Source: Craterostigma plantagineum (lineage: Eukaryota; Streptophyta; Magnoliopsida; Lamiales; Linderniaceae). Taken from it: a stretch of DNA of 64,000 nt. Location: NCBI GenBank assembly GCA_027422505.1, contig JAPQWV010000005.1:16510501-16574500 (forward strand), given 5' to 3'. Position 1 is the first letter of the stretch, and every line of letters starts with the position of its first letter. A program made the translations under genes and the position numbers. Shown in pieces: positions 21,991 to 32,645 of the stretch. Below the pieces are notes generated by a model. That model saw nothing but the letters and a program-made list of their open reading frames with translations, had not been told where the DNA came from and made no database searches.

Positions 21991-23465
21991 TGTTGGGTTT
22001 TTGAGCATAATGGGCCAATTGGGCCAAATATGTGTAATAAGCCCATTAATTAATTTAGTCCCGGTTTTTAATTAAATCGGGAAGCCTTCGAATGTCGAAA
22101 CGAGAAATCGTTGAAAGATTATGAATCTACGTTTCACGGGGAACCTAACGAATATTAATACGCTCAAAATCGATATCGGGTGAATGAGAAATTAATTTTC
22201 GAAGTTGGCCCAATAATAAATAAAAATGGTTGATAGTGTTTAAGTGGGGGATTAAGTGTTTAACATTGGTTAGACACTAAGAAAATCTTCACCATATATA
22301 TAGAAACCCATGTGGGTTTATTCCAAAGGGCTTGCCATGTGGATGGGTTTAAATGGGCTTAAGTGGGCTTAAATGGGCTTAAGTGGGTTTAAGTGGGCTT
22401 AGTGGGCTTGAGAAGCTTAAGTGAGTTATGGCCCAAAATAACAGCCCGGTGCGAGTCGGTGCCACGCACCGACGAGGCCGAGCCGAGCCGAGCCGTGCCG
22501 TGCCAAAGTGCGCAATGGGCGCTTTGAGGCACGCACTTTGCACGTCGCACGACGCATCGGAGCGAGGAGCATTGAGGAGCTACTTAAATTTTTCCTCCGA
22601 TGGGCGGCGACGGTGCCGGCGACACGGCAGTCGAGGTGAAGCTGATTGGGCAGCCCAGGTGAGATGGTGCGATCCATTGGATCGTCTGGGCCGCAGCGGG
22701 CAGTTGAGCTGATCCGGCCCAACTAGAGGTGTCGGTCGGCCCAACAAGAAGTGTCGGTTGAGCCGCCGGTGGGGCAAGTCGGAGAATCGGGCCGCCGCCG
22801 GTGGGACATGCCTGAGATTCGGGCTGTCGGCCCGAGAATCGGGGCAGTAAATAAACCGACAGTCCATAAGTTTGAAATATTGCATTTAGACCCCTGGAAA
22901 ATTACATAAGCAGTCCAGGAAGTTCTTGAAATTGCAATTAAGCCCCTGCGTGAGAAAATCTATAAATAGACCCCATATGAGATGGAAATATTCATTCACT
23001 TCAACCTGAAAATTTGCATATTTCACTCCCAAACACCCCTATTTCCCGAAGTAAGAAAAACTCAGTTTCGAGTACGATTCGTCGGAAAATTCTAGTCGTT
23101 GTGCTGCGATTATGAATTGAGAAAATGTCGTTTTATCTTGGGGACGATCGCTGCTAACCAAAAGCACTGTATATCGGGGCGATTTCGTCTTACGGACAGT
23201 GTGTTCAACACACGCCTCGACTACGTCTACGGTCATGGATAGTCTTCATCAACTCCAGGCCTATTTATTCTTCATGTTGTGTATAATAGTTATCACCTAT
23301 GCCCTCATCATCATCTGGATACTCACGAACTGTACCTGCGTTTGAAGACTCTCGGAAGGATTTTAACTCCTTTCATTCTAGATACGTTCATCTGAGCCAA
23401 CCGAAGAGTCACAAGAAACTATTTCATTATACTGCCGCCGACCAGATGCAACCGAAGAAACAACA
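21991..23465 (+). repeat. Copia-1 3' LTR
   Basis: It matches the 5' LTR but contains about 250 bp more (roughly 23041-23292), including an intact-looking segment absent upstream. The TGGGCTTAAG array and TATAAATA are conserved. It ends AACAACA just before the ATAGA duplication. Confidence 0.9.
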
Positions 23466-23650
23466 ATAGATTCAAGTAACCTATGTCTATAGCATTCTGA
23501 GAATTTGTAAAGGCTAACTCATACACCTCGTTGATTTCACAAGAATCTGCTAACAAGCTTTTCTAGAGTAGTTACCTCTCAGGTTCTCACTTCGGTTTGC
23601 AGGGTATCATTGTACGCGTGAGTTTACCCATCTTTGATGAGGTTTCCGAC
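23466..23650 (+). mobile_element. SINE body, 3' part (after Copia-1)
   Basis: This is the sequence that directly followed 16167 before Copia-1 inserted. It contains GTATCATTGTACGCG and GTTTACCCATC, which resemble the body of plant tRNA-derived SINEs, and then passes into AT-rich DNA. The 3' limit is approximate. Confidence 0.4.
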
Positions 23651-24034
23651 ATTACTTAAAAACCAATAACATTCCACAACCAAAAGTTCTCCCAAAACCA
23701 TAAACAAATATAGATAGTAATAAAACTATTATTGTTATTGAATATTATATTAGGATTTGATATTGTTCATTTAGTAAATGTATATTATAAATATTAGGTA
23801 TTATATGATAATATACCTTACGGTATTAAGAGAAAATTAGAAAGTATAAAATATTATTTAATATTTTGACGCCTTTTTAACTCCAACGACCTATTTATAC
23901 AAATCTAGTTTTAACTATTACAACTAGTTTAATCATTAGATAAATTTAACCGAATCAATGCCTAATTTTTGAAAAAAATGCGTTAATCTCAATTTTTTGT
24001 GAAATCACAATTTCCATTGCCGCATAAGGTGAAA
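23651..24034. other. AT-rich intergenic DNA without recognised feature
   Basis: Very AT-rich sequence with no reading frame, repeat or motif that I can support. Its right edge is the TGAAA duplication of Copia-2. Confidence 0.5.
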
Positions 24035-24170
24035 TGTAAACTCATATGATCTGAAACAGAATGATTGTAAATGGAGGACAAAACAAAAAGACCCATTGGC
24101 CCGAAGAAGAAGAGAGAAGATATCTGATGTGTATTGAAAAATGATTGATTAGTTACAGAGTTGTTCACAA

Positions 24171-24206
<36 letters not shown>

Positions 24207-24270
24207 ACTTGAAAGCTAAGCTACTATGTACACGTCAGCATTACAACTATAGCTAAGGAAAAGGTTAACA
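24035..24270 (-). repeat. Copia-2 3' LTR
   Basis: It matches 41759-41970 and ends AAGGTTAACA, followed by the pyrimidine run TCCCCCCTC, the complement of the polypurine tract. A TA dinucleotide run of about 16 units (24173-24204) is expanded here and nearly absent from the other LTR. Confidence 0.88.
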
Positions 24271-24277
24271 TCCCCCC

Positions 24278-27200
24278 TCAAGTCTGGCCTTGCAAAGGTG
24301 CATCGATGTTAATAAGACCAGACTTGAAAATCAGATAATGAAATCTATCAGAACATAAACCTTTGGTAAGCATATCAGCAGGTTGATCTTCGCTTCTGAT
24401 GTAAACTGTCTGAATCATTCCCTTTTGAACCAAACCTCTTATTAAATGATAATCGATTTCGATGTGTTTCGTAAGCTCATGGAAGACGGGATTAGCCGCA
24501 ATATTTACTGCCGATTTACTGTCACTAAACACCTGAACAGGATCTGATAAATTCAGCCCTATGTCTGCTATCAATCCTTTGACCCAAACCACTTCACATG
24601 CCACCGAAGACATAGCCCTATACTCCGCTTCGCACGAAGATCATGCTATTGTTTTTTGCTTCTTTGATTTCCACTATATTAATGAATCGCCAAGCTTTAC
24701 TATAAAACTAGTTAAGGATCGTCGAGTCATCAAACATGATCCCCAATCAGCATCGCAATAAGCTCTCACTTTCATATCATTTTGTCTCGGAAGAAGTATA
24801 CCATGACCAGGCGATCCTTTTAAATTCCTCAAAATCCGATAAGCAGCCTGCATGTGAGATTCCTTTGGTTGATGCATAAACTGTGATAAACTTTGAACAG
24901 CAAAGCTTATATCTGGTCTCGTCATTCCAAATATATAAGCCGCCCAATAAGCCGTTGATACTCCGAAGGATCAATTAGTAAATGATCCGCGCTCCTGACC
25001 TTCAAGTGATCATCATAAGCATAGCTAGTTAGAGGTGTTAAAGCTGGTTTGCAACCTAGCATTCCCGATTCAGCTAATAAATCCAATACGTATTTTCTTT
25101 GATTCAAGCATATCCCTTTATTGTTTCGAGCAACTTCAATTCCAAGAAAATACCGCAACGTCCCAAAATCCTTCATATAGAAAGTGGTCTGCAAGTGTGT
25201 CTTGAGTTCTGAAATCATCTCTTCATCGCTCCCCGTGATGATGATATCATCAACGTATACTAGTAATAGTACCCACCTTGCTGCCATTTCCTCTAACAAA
25301 CATAGAATAATCATGTTTGGACTGCTCATCCAATCGATTTCAAGGAAGCTGCAAATTTTGAATTCCATTGCCTCGATGCTTGCTTAAGGCCGTATAGAGA
25401 CTATTGTAGCTTGCATACCTTTGAATTCCCCCTGGATTGTTAATCCTTGCAGCATAACCATATAAATGTCTTCTTCAAGATCACCTTGAAGAAATGCATT
25501 GGTCACATCCATTTGATGCAATGACCAATCAAGCGCCGCTGTAATAGAAAGAACGAGCCGGACAGTAACTATTTTGACAACAAGGCTGAAAATTTCGTGG
25601 TAGTCCAAGCCTTCTCGTTGGTGTAAAACCCTTAGCCACCAAACGCGCCTTGAATTTATCTAGTGTGCCATCTTCCTTGAGCTTGGTTTTTTAAACCCAA
25701 CGGCAACCTATCGCTGATTTACCGGGGGCAAGTCGACTACTTTCAAGTATGATTGCGCTCTAAAGCTTTAATCTCATCGTCCATTGCTTGCCGGCACCTA
25801 GAATCTTTAACAGCCTCTTAGTACGAAGTAGGCTCAGTAATAGGAGAAAGAGAACATACATACTGTTGATATTGAGGAGAGAGGTGATGATATTGATGTA
25901 GTGAAGAAATAGGATAAGAAATAGAATTCGAGCAAATATGATCTTTACTCCATATTGGTTTCTGTAGAACTCGTGTGGACCTTCTAGGTTTATTTTCAAT
26001 AGCATCAGGTAAAGGAAGAGAATGAGGAAGTACCTGATGTGGCGAATGAGAAGGAGCTGAAAAATCATGAGATCTTGTACCTTCAGGACTAGGAGACTGA
26101 ATCGAGGCGAAGGACTAATCAGTGTTGAATCCTGAATCAAAATGTTGTGGGGTGACTGGCTGGGTATTGGCATGTGGATAGTTGTGTTTTTTGTAGGGAA
26201 TGATTAGGTCTTGAACAAATGAATTATCATCAGAGATCAAAGACATGTCAGAGGTAACAGGTTCTAAAACGGAGAAAGGGAAGGTATCTTCATAAAATAT
26301 AACATCTCTTGATATAGACACGTGATGTGTTCCCAATTCAAGCACTTTGTACCCTTTTTGAGTCACAGAATATCCAAGAAAAACAGACTTCTTGGACCTT
26401 GGTGAAAACTTATCCCCCTGTGGAAGTACCTTATAGTAACATAGGTAACCAAAACTTCTGAGATGAGCTAAGGAAGGAGGTCGACCATGAAGCATTTCAA
26501 ACGGTGTTTTTCCATGTAAAAGAGGTGTTGCCGTACGATTGATAAAATATGTAGCCGTACTAACGCATTCCCCCCAAAATCGTATTGGCAAGTGTGACTG
26601 AAACATTAGTGCCCGAGCAACGTTGAGTATGTGCCTATGCTTGCACTCCACTATCCCGTTTTGTTGTGGAGTATATGGAACTGAACTTTGATGAACGATA
26701 CCGTTGTCCTTCATGAACTTCGAGCAAGAAGTCTTGAAAAAATCCCAAGCATTATCTGTCCTTATGATCTTGATGGATGTTTGGAATTGATTTTCGCTGA
26801 AAATCCTGTGAGTAATTGCAGTAACTCTGGTTTATGTTTCATCAACAAAGTCCACGTACCTCTCGAATTATCGTCGACAATAGTGAGAAAGTATCTACAT
26901 TGGAAATGGATGGAGTTTTGTAGGGCCCTCATATGTCAAGATGCAACAACTCAAAATTTCTTCTTACAGTCACAATCCTCCTCGGAAAAGCCATCCTTGG
27001 TTGTTTAGCCAATGGACATATTGAACAGTGAGGTAAAGCTTCAAGTTGTGACATGTTACTTTTCATCAAATGCTTAATTCTATCAATAGAAGCATGACCA
27101 AACGCTTGTGCCAAATTTTCAACTTCGAAGCAGAATCAATATCAATCTTGCAAGAATCATTATTATTCAACAGATCGCGTGTCTTACATACGACATAGTC

Positions 27201-27467
27201 ATGACATTGAAGAGTATTAGGTGAGGAAAGTGGAGAAAAAGGTACTATTTTGGGGTAAATTTCAGATGATAGGTTGGACTTTGAAGAAAGCTTTGGATCA
27301 AACACATACAGTCCATCTTGAACTCTACCAGTCCCCTTGATCCTTCCAGTCCAAAGATCCTCAAATATGCAAAAATTTGGAAAGAAAGTGAGAGAACAAT
27401 GGTTATCTTTGGTGAATTTGGATGTAGATAGCAGATTGAAACGAACTTGAGGAACCAATAGGACATT
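24278..27467 (-). pseudogene. Copia-2 pol region (pre-integrase to RNase H), disrupted
   Basis: Reading right to left on the minus strand: a gag-pre-integrase segment (27466-27066) with NLLSTSKFTKDNHCSLTF, then integrase (26714-26115) with YTPQQNGIVECKHRHILNVA, then RT (about 25700-24922) with [19 protein letters not shown] and YVDDIIITGSDEE, then RNase H (24925-24278) with YCDADWGSC and VFSDSKSAVNIAANPVFHE. At least six frame changes or stops interrupt the reading. The upstream protease is cut off by CACTA-2. The decay is stronger than in Copia-4, which fits its position as the outermost, oldest part of the nest. Confidence 0.88.
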
Positions 27468-27910
27468 CACTAGTACAGGAATACGAATTGGCGTCGGCAC
27501 TATGGGCGTCCGTTGTACGGAAACGGACGCCTATACTACCCGCGAGAAATTTTAAATTTTTTTTTTCTACTTTTTGGTATTATCGGCAACTGGTGTTCGC
27601 TAACAACAGTCGCCAATAGTTTACGTGCAAAATCGGCGACTGTTACTGAGAACAACAGTCGCCGTTGAATTTTCAGTTTTTATTATTTTTTTTATTTTCG
27701 GACCTTTAGCGACTGTTGCTACCACAACAGTCGCCAATGTGTTTTGGATTTTTATTTATTTTTTGTTTCTCGGCCTTTGGCGACTGTTACAGCGAACAAC
27801 AGTCGTCCATTATTTATCTGTTTTTTTTTTGTCTTTTGTTGACTGTTACTTGCAACAACATCGCCAATGAGTTATTGTTTTTTATTTATTTTTTTTGTTT
27901 CTTGACTTTG

Positions 27911-28377
27911 TGTGACGCCCGGGGCTGATGCGGGCGGGGAGTGATCGCCGGTGCCAGAGAGGTGCACGGATAAGGAGCGGCTCTTGGCAGGCTTCTAGGC
28001 GAAGGGGTACATGAACGAACCGATCCGACACCCGAATGAGAGGGTTCCTGAGACTAATAATGTATGGGCGTATCAGACTAAGAATCGTATAAGAGAATTA
28101 ATAGTACTACTCATATCACCAAGGTCGACCTACCTTTTCGGGAGTCCATCTATACAAACTCCGAAGTTAAGCGTGCTTGACTTGGGGCAATCTATGGATG
28201 GGTGACCCCCTAGAAAGTTTCTCAGGATGCGTATGAGCGAGTGCACGAAGCACGCTGAAAGATTAAATGGTGATACAGTGGGGCCAGACTATCAGTCGGA
28301 GTGTGGTGGGCCCAACTCCACTAGTCCCGGTAGGAACCGATGCTACAGTCACACCCGGTATTGGACGGATCGTTACA
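27911..28377 (+). repeat. Cassandra-like 5' LTR with 5S-like domain
   Basis: The 5S-like segment has CCGAAGTTAAGCGTGCTT at 28161-28178 (A-box region) and GGATGGGTGACCCCCT at 28197-28212 (C-box region), in 5S order and at near-5S spacing. The sequence in between differs from 5S rRNA, so a functional ribosomal RNA is excluded. Confidence 0.82.
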
Positions 28378-28395
28378 GGCGGAAGCTAGTGGGCA

Positions 28396-28838
28396 TGTGA
28401 TGCCCGAGGCCGATGAGGGCCGGGAGTGATCGCCGGTGCGAGAGAGGTGCACGAACAAGGAGTGGCTCCTAGCAGGCTTCTAGGCGAAGGGATACATGAA
28501 CAAACCGATCCGACATCCGAATGAGAGGGGATCCTGAGACTGACAATGTATGGGCGTGTCAGGCTAAGAATCGTATAAGAGAATTGACAGTACTACTCAT
28601 ATCACCAAGGTCGACCTACCTTTTCGGGTGTCCATCTATAGAAACTCCGAAGTTAAGCGTGCTTGACTTGGGGCAATCTATGGATGGGTGCGTGTGAGCG
28701 AGTGCACGAAGCACGCTGAAAGGTTAAATGGTGACACAGTGGGGCCAGACTATCAGTCGGAGTATGGTGGGCCCAACCCCACTAGTCCCGGTAGGAACCG
28801 ATGCTACAGTCACACCCGGTATGGGACGGGTCGTTACA
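28396..28838 (+). repeat. Cassandra-like 3' LTR with truncated 5S-like domain
   Basis: It matches the first LTR but lacks about 25-30 bases immediately after GGATGGGTG, which removes the second half of the C-box-like segment. The A-box-like part is intact at 28647-28664. Confidence 0.8.
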
Positions 28839-29037
28839 CTTTGGGGGTCTGTTACTGCTAACAACAGTCGCCAATGAGTTATGCGTTTTATTTTTTTTAT
28901 TACTATTGGCGACCGTTACGCGTTAAAACGGTCGCCCATGGGTTTATGCATTTTATATTTTTTATTATTATTTGTAACTATTGGCGAACGTTACGCGTTA
29001 CAACGGTCACCCATGGGTTTAAATTAAACCCAAAAAC

Positions 29038-32000
29038 TGTAATACCCGAGACCCGTAAGTAAGCCGGTCAATAAATTTGCATACATATTATGTGTTATGT
29101 GATTGCATAATATGTGTTTTACAGTCTCATATATGTGTTACGTGACTAACTGATTTAAGTGAAAATATTAGGACATTGGAAAATTTTGGGTAACATTTCC
29201 GTATAGGAGAGACCTTGGAAAATCTCGGTTAAAATGAACTTATAGCATGAAATAAGTTTCGGCCGATTGTAGTGTAGATAGACTCGGATGAGGTCATGTG
29301 AGAAGTCTAATTTTTAGGTATAATAAGATCTTAACATTAGAATAATACACGAGAATTAGTTCGGCCGATAGCAATAGATATTAGATAAAATATTAAAGCT
29401 TTACTGTTAGTTTCGACCGATTTCAATGTAAGCAAGTGCTGCCTTTCGCCGAATCAAATGGCATGTTAAATCGGGCGATTACATATGATGTTGATTACCA
29501 ATTAGAGACTTGATATTGTATTCGGGAGTTTATATTAGGGTTCTGATTATTCAATTGAGGGCTAAAATCGGTCGATTTTAGTATAAAGATTCGAATACCA
29601 TAAGGGACTTTCGATCGAAAGGTAGGAATGATTATGATATGAATAAAACGTTGCTTAGTTTAGGAGGCAAATTTGTCACCACCTTGTCATTTCACTCACA
29701 TTTTTCTAAGTACTTTTATTCTAATGTATATCTACTAGATTATAAACTAAAAACCCTTAGAAGCAAAAACATAATAGAAAGAACTCAGCAAGAAACGAAA
29801 CAAACTCTGCCAGTTTGTACCACACATAGCAAATCAAACTTCGGATCTTAGGTAAGTAAAGATCATATTTATAGCATTTAATTTAATTATGCTTATGTAT
29901 TACCATGTTTCTATGAGTTTAGACATAGGAAAATTCGAGTATAATATGTTTTGAAAACCCTAATTTCTGGAATTTTTGTTAAGCTAACAAGTTACATATA
30001 TTATTTAAATCAGATAAACCGGTAAGAAAAGAAGGAGTATAGGACAGATAATTTGATGTTCAGATAGGAAGATAACTTGCCGAGCATATGAGGTCGTAGG
30101 GTTGGAATTTTGGGAAGTCATTGAAATAACTTTCGGGTATGAGAAGAATTCGAAAACCCTAATTGTTGATCTTAAATTCATGCTAATACAGTTGCTTAAA
30201 TTTATATAGGCTTAAGTTATGTCTGAGAATTAACGAAGAAGTTATTTTTTGAAATGAAAATCAACATGCAACTAAATGAAATTTGTAAAGGTATGAAATT
30301 GGCGTATTTACTGAGATGAACTTTCGAGTAATTAACTTAGCATTGATTCGTATGTTCTTTGGTATAAACCTTTCGCCTAGGATATTGGAAATAATATTTT
30401 AATCAGACTTATCGATAATGTAAATTGCTAAAATATGTTAGGAGATATCGACCAAATTTAGAAGTTAATTGACTTTCAATAGAAAAGATGATAAGTCGTA
30501 GAATATATTAATAATTTCATGCATAAGGAGTTTCGATCGCAGAGAAAAAAATCGCCGAGCTCGATAAATTGTATCTGTTAGAAGGCAACTTTCGATCGAA
30601 AATAGGAATTTAAGTATCGGGCGAAACTGTCCCTCATCGAAGTTTTATATTAATAACTGACCGACTTTGTTCACTAGGTAAGCACACTTTCGATAGAATC
30701 AATCACATGTAAGAATACTTCGCCGTGTCACATGAATTAGATTAGGTTCGGTCGAAGCTTGGGAATTGTATATACTTTCGCCGTGTTATATAAATAAAAT
30801 ATTAATTTATTAGAGGGATTGGGCGATTTGAAGGAATAATAATCGGGCGATACTACTTTTAATCGAAATTCATATTGCCCTAATCTTGACCAATCGGGTG
30901 TTGACCTAATTTAGACTATTAATCGGACAATTTAAGGTTTTAAGATATTATGTTACACCGAGAGTATTTTTGAGCAAATTAGTGTAGTCAAACCAATTTA
31001 TTTGAACATAGTCATCTAATTTAGATATTATACTGATACTTTAATATTTTCATTTAAGGATAAAAAATTAGGAATTTCCCGAAGAAGTAAGCTAAGTTAG
31101 CGTGGACGACAGGTAAGTGGGAATTTCAACTACAACACATAATTTATTTGTATATGCTTTACCTACGTGACTATGTGCTTGGGTGTTTATATTATTACGT
31201 GAATTACTTGACATGCTTCTGCATGGTAAGTGCTTACGATATTAATTCACATTGCATATTCGTGTGCATGCACGAGACATTTGAGGTTTATGTGAGATGA
31301 GCATGCACAGTATTTATCGCCTGAGGGCGAATGATATTTGCCGATATAGGCATTTGATGTCGACTCGCAGTTGTCAGGGCTACTTCTATGGCACCATGAC
31401 GGCGTGGTGCGTCGTCGATTATATTATATATTTATTTGGACTGATGCCCTGATAGCGGAGGGATGCGACCTGGAGGGTGTGACCTGGGAAGGAGCGACCT
31501 AGGGGGAAACCCTAGCGTAGGCTAACCAGCGTGGGCTACCGCACGGCAGAGGGGACGACCTGGGAGGGTGCGACCTAGGAAAACCTAGCGTAGGCTACCC
31601 AGCGTAGGTCGCTGCCAGGTTTAGACGTGTTGAATTGGATCTCTTTATGGTGCATAGTAAGTTAGCCGAGGGCCCTGAGAGATATGAGATCGAGTTTGAT
31701 TTACAAGGTGTGAGATGCATTGGCGCGGATGCCTTTGCGGGGTTTTCACGTTCACGACATTGCATATTCCTACTTACTGAGCTTTATAGCTCACTCCTTA
31801 CTTTATGTGTTGTAGGTGCGCGCGACCACGGTACGTGATCGCTTTTGATGGCAAGGCTTACCTTTTGAAGCTTCCAGCGGCTTTTGGAGGTGGTGTGTAC
31901 ATGGATGCGACCTGTGTGGCCGGGCGTTAGAGTTTTCTTTTGCTGCGCACTTATACACTTCCCATGTATATAGGGTTGGAACGACATTTTGAGCATGTAC

Positions 32001-32492
32001 AGGATGAATTCCTTTATATAAAAGGAAAATTTTAATACGCATTTTCGCGTATTGTTTATATTATATTTTATTTAGTCACGTAAGGTAACGTTAGAAAGGT
32101 TAGTAGATGGCGGGTGCGCCACAAAAACCCTCTGCTTTTTCATTACAAACGCGACTAAGAGCTCAAAGGGCGATCGATTCCGTCGATTTCGAGCTTCATT
32201 TCCGGCGATTTCGAGCTAAGACACACGGTAAAACACCTCAACCCATTTCCTTTCACTAAGATTTCATTTTATTGCTTTAATCGTTGAAATACCGAGATTT
32301 TCAAAGATGTGGTTTTTGATTTTGAGCCGATTTCGGGGCTAAATTTATGCGATTTGAGGTTAGGTTTAGGCTTAGGTTTTTTGGGCTTAGGTTGCTTTCG
32401 AATTTTTCGACTTTCGCGTATTGTTTATATTATATTATATTTAGTCACGTAAGGTAACGTTAGAAAGGTTAGTAGATGGCGGGTGCGCCACA
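29038..32492 (+). repeat. Ty3-1 5' LTR, carrying an internal insertion
   Basis: It matches the 3' LTR closely up to 32123, where the LTR end GCGCCACA first occurs. Foreign DNA follows (32124-32414), and then about 80 bases of LTR tail are repeated up to 32492 before the primer site. It also holds about 155 bp (near 29176-29330) missing from the 3' LTR. CCTTTATATAAAAGG near 32011 is a palindromic TATA-box candidate. GCGACCTGGG-type units cluster at 31440-31620. Confidence 0.88.
32124..32414 (+). other. Copy of CACTA-2 flank inside Ty3-1 5' LTR
   Basis: These roughly 290 bases match 40015-40370, the CACTA-2 DNA that directly follows the 3' LTR, apart from a 67-base gap (40266-40332) and scattered substitutions. 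They start exactly at the LTR end (AAAACCCTCTGC) and return to LTR sequence at TTTCGCG. The first 80 bases of LTR tail before the insert and the 80 after it are duplicates. See findings for the interpretation. Confidence 0.85.
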
Positions 32493-32494
32493 GG

Positions 32495-32506
32495 TGGTCT
32501 CAGAGC
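32495..32506 (+). promoter_or_regulatory. Ty3-1 primer binding site
   Basis: TGGTCTCAGAGC differs at one base from TGGTATCAGAGC, the complement of the 3' end of initiator Met-tRNA. It lies two bases after the LTR end. Confidence 0.75.
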
Positions 32507-32645
32507 TTCGGTTCCAAGTTCTGTAGACTGTCTATGTACACACACTCAAAAGCCTGGAAGCAGCCTTGCTAGTAAGTTTTATATTACTGTGAATTCTTTG
32601 TGTTGTATAATTTATTGGTCGTAGGGACTGTCAGGGTAGATAAGA

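Larger units (their letters stand above)
16168..23465 (+). mobile_element. Ty1/copia retrotransposon Copia-1, nearly full length
   Basis: The element has both LTRs (TGTTGGG...AACAACA), a gag-pol region in the standard copia order (gag, protease, integrase, RT, RNase H) and the purine run GTGGGGGAT before the 3' LTR. A perfect five-base duplication ATAGA flanks it (16163-16167 and 23466-23470). The coding region carries several frame changes and stops, and no initiator-tRNA primer site follows the 5' LTR, so it is not autonomous now. Confidence 0.93.
27911..28838 (+). mobile_element. Cassandra-like TRIM retrotransposon with 5S rRNA-like LTRs
   Basis: Two direct repeats, 27911-28377 and 28396-28838, start TGTGACGCCC or TGTGATGCCC, end CGTTACA, and are flanked by a perfect five-base duplication CTTTG (27906-27910 and 28839-28843). 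Each LTR contains CCGAAGTTAAGCGTGCTTG and GGATGGGTG, the internal promoter segment of plant 5S rRNA genes, which is the hallmark of Cassandra TRIMs. Only 18 bases lie between the LTRs, with no recognisable primer site or polypurine tract, so the element is more reduced than described Cassandra copies as I know them. It has no coding capacity and would depend on other elements. Confidence 0.82.
27468..29037. repeat. CACTA-2 subterminal palindrome array
   Basis: About eight units, each an imperfect palindrome of the type GGCGACTGTT...AACAACAGTCGCC followed by a T-rich spacer, recur about every 60-75 bases (near 27585, 27634, 27708, 27777, 27839, 28849, 28906 and 28983). Towards the interior the core changes from GACTGTT to GACCGTTACGCG. 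Such repeats are normally the binding sites of the CACTA DNA-binding protein. The TRIM at 27911-28838 sits between the fifth and sixth units. Confidence 0.78.

Noticed and set aside
28140..28240. 5S rRNA gene
   Set aside because: Only the internal promoter-like segments match 5S rRNA. The start, the middle and the length differ, and the sequence is inside TSD-flanked LTRs.
29639..29851. Small conserved protein in the Ty3-1 LTR (also at 37588-37800)
   Set aside because: It appears twice only because the two LTRs are copies. There is no family resemblance and the codons look like AT-rich noncoding DNA.
31635..31838. Conserved 67-residue protein (also at 39526-39729)
   Set aside because: This is again an LTR duplicate, not independent conservation.
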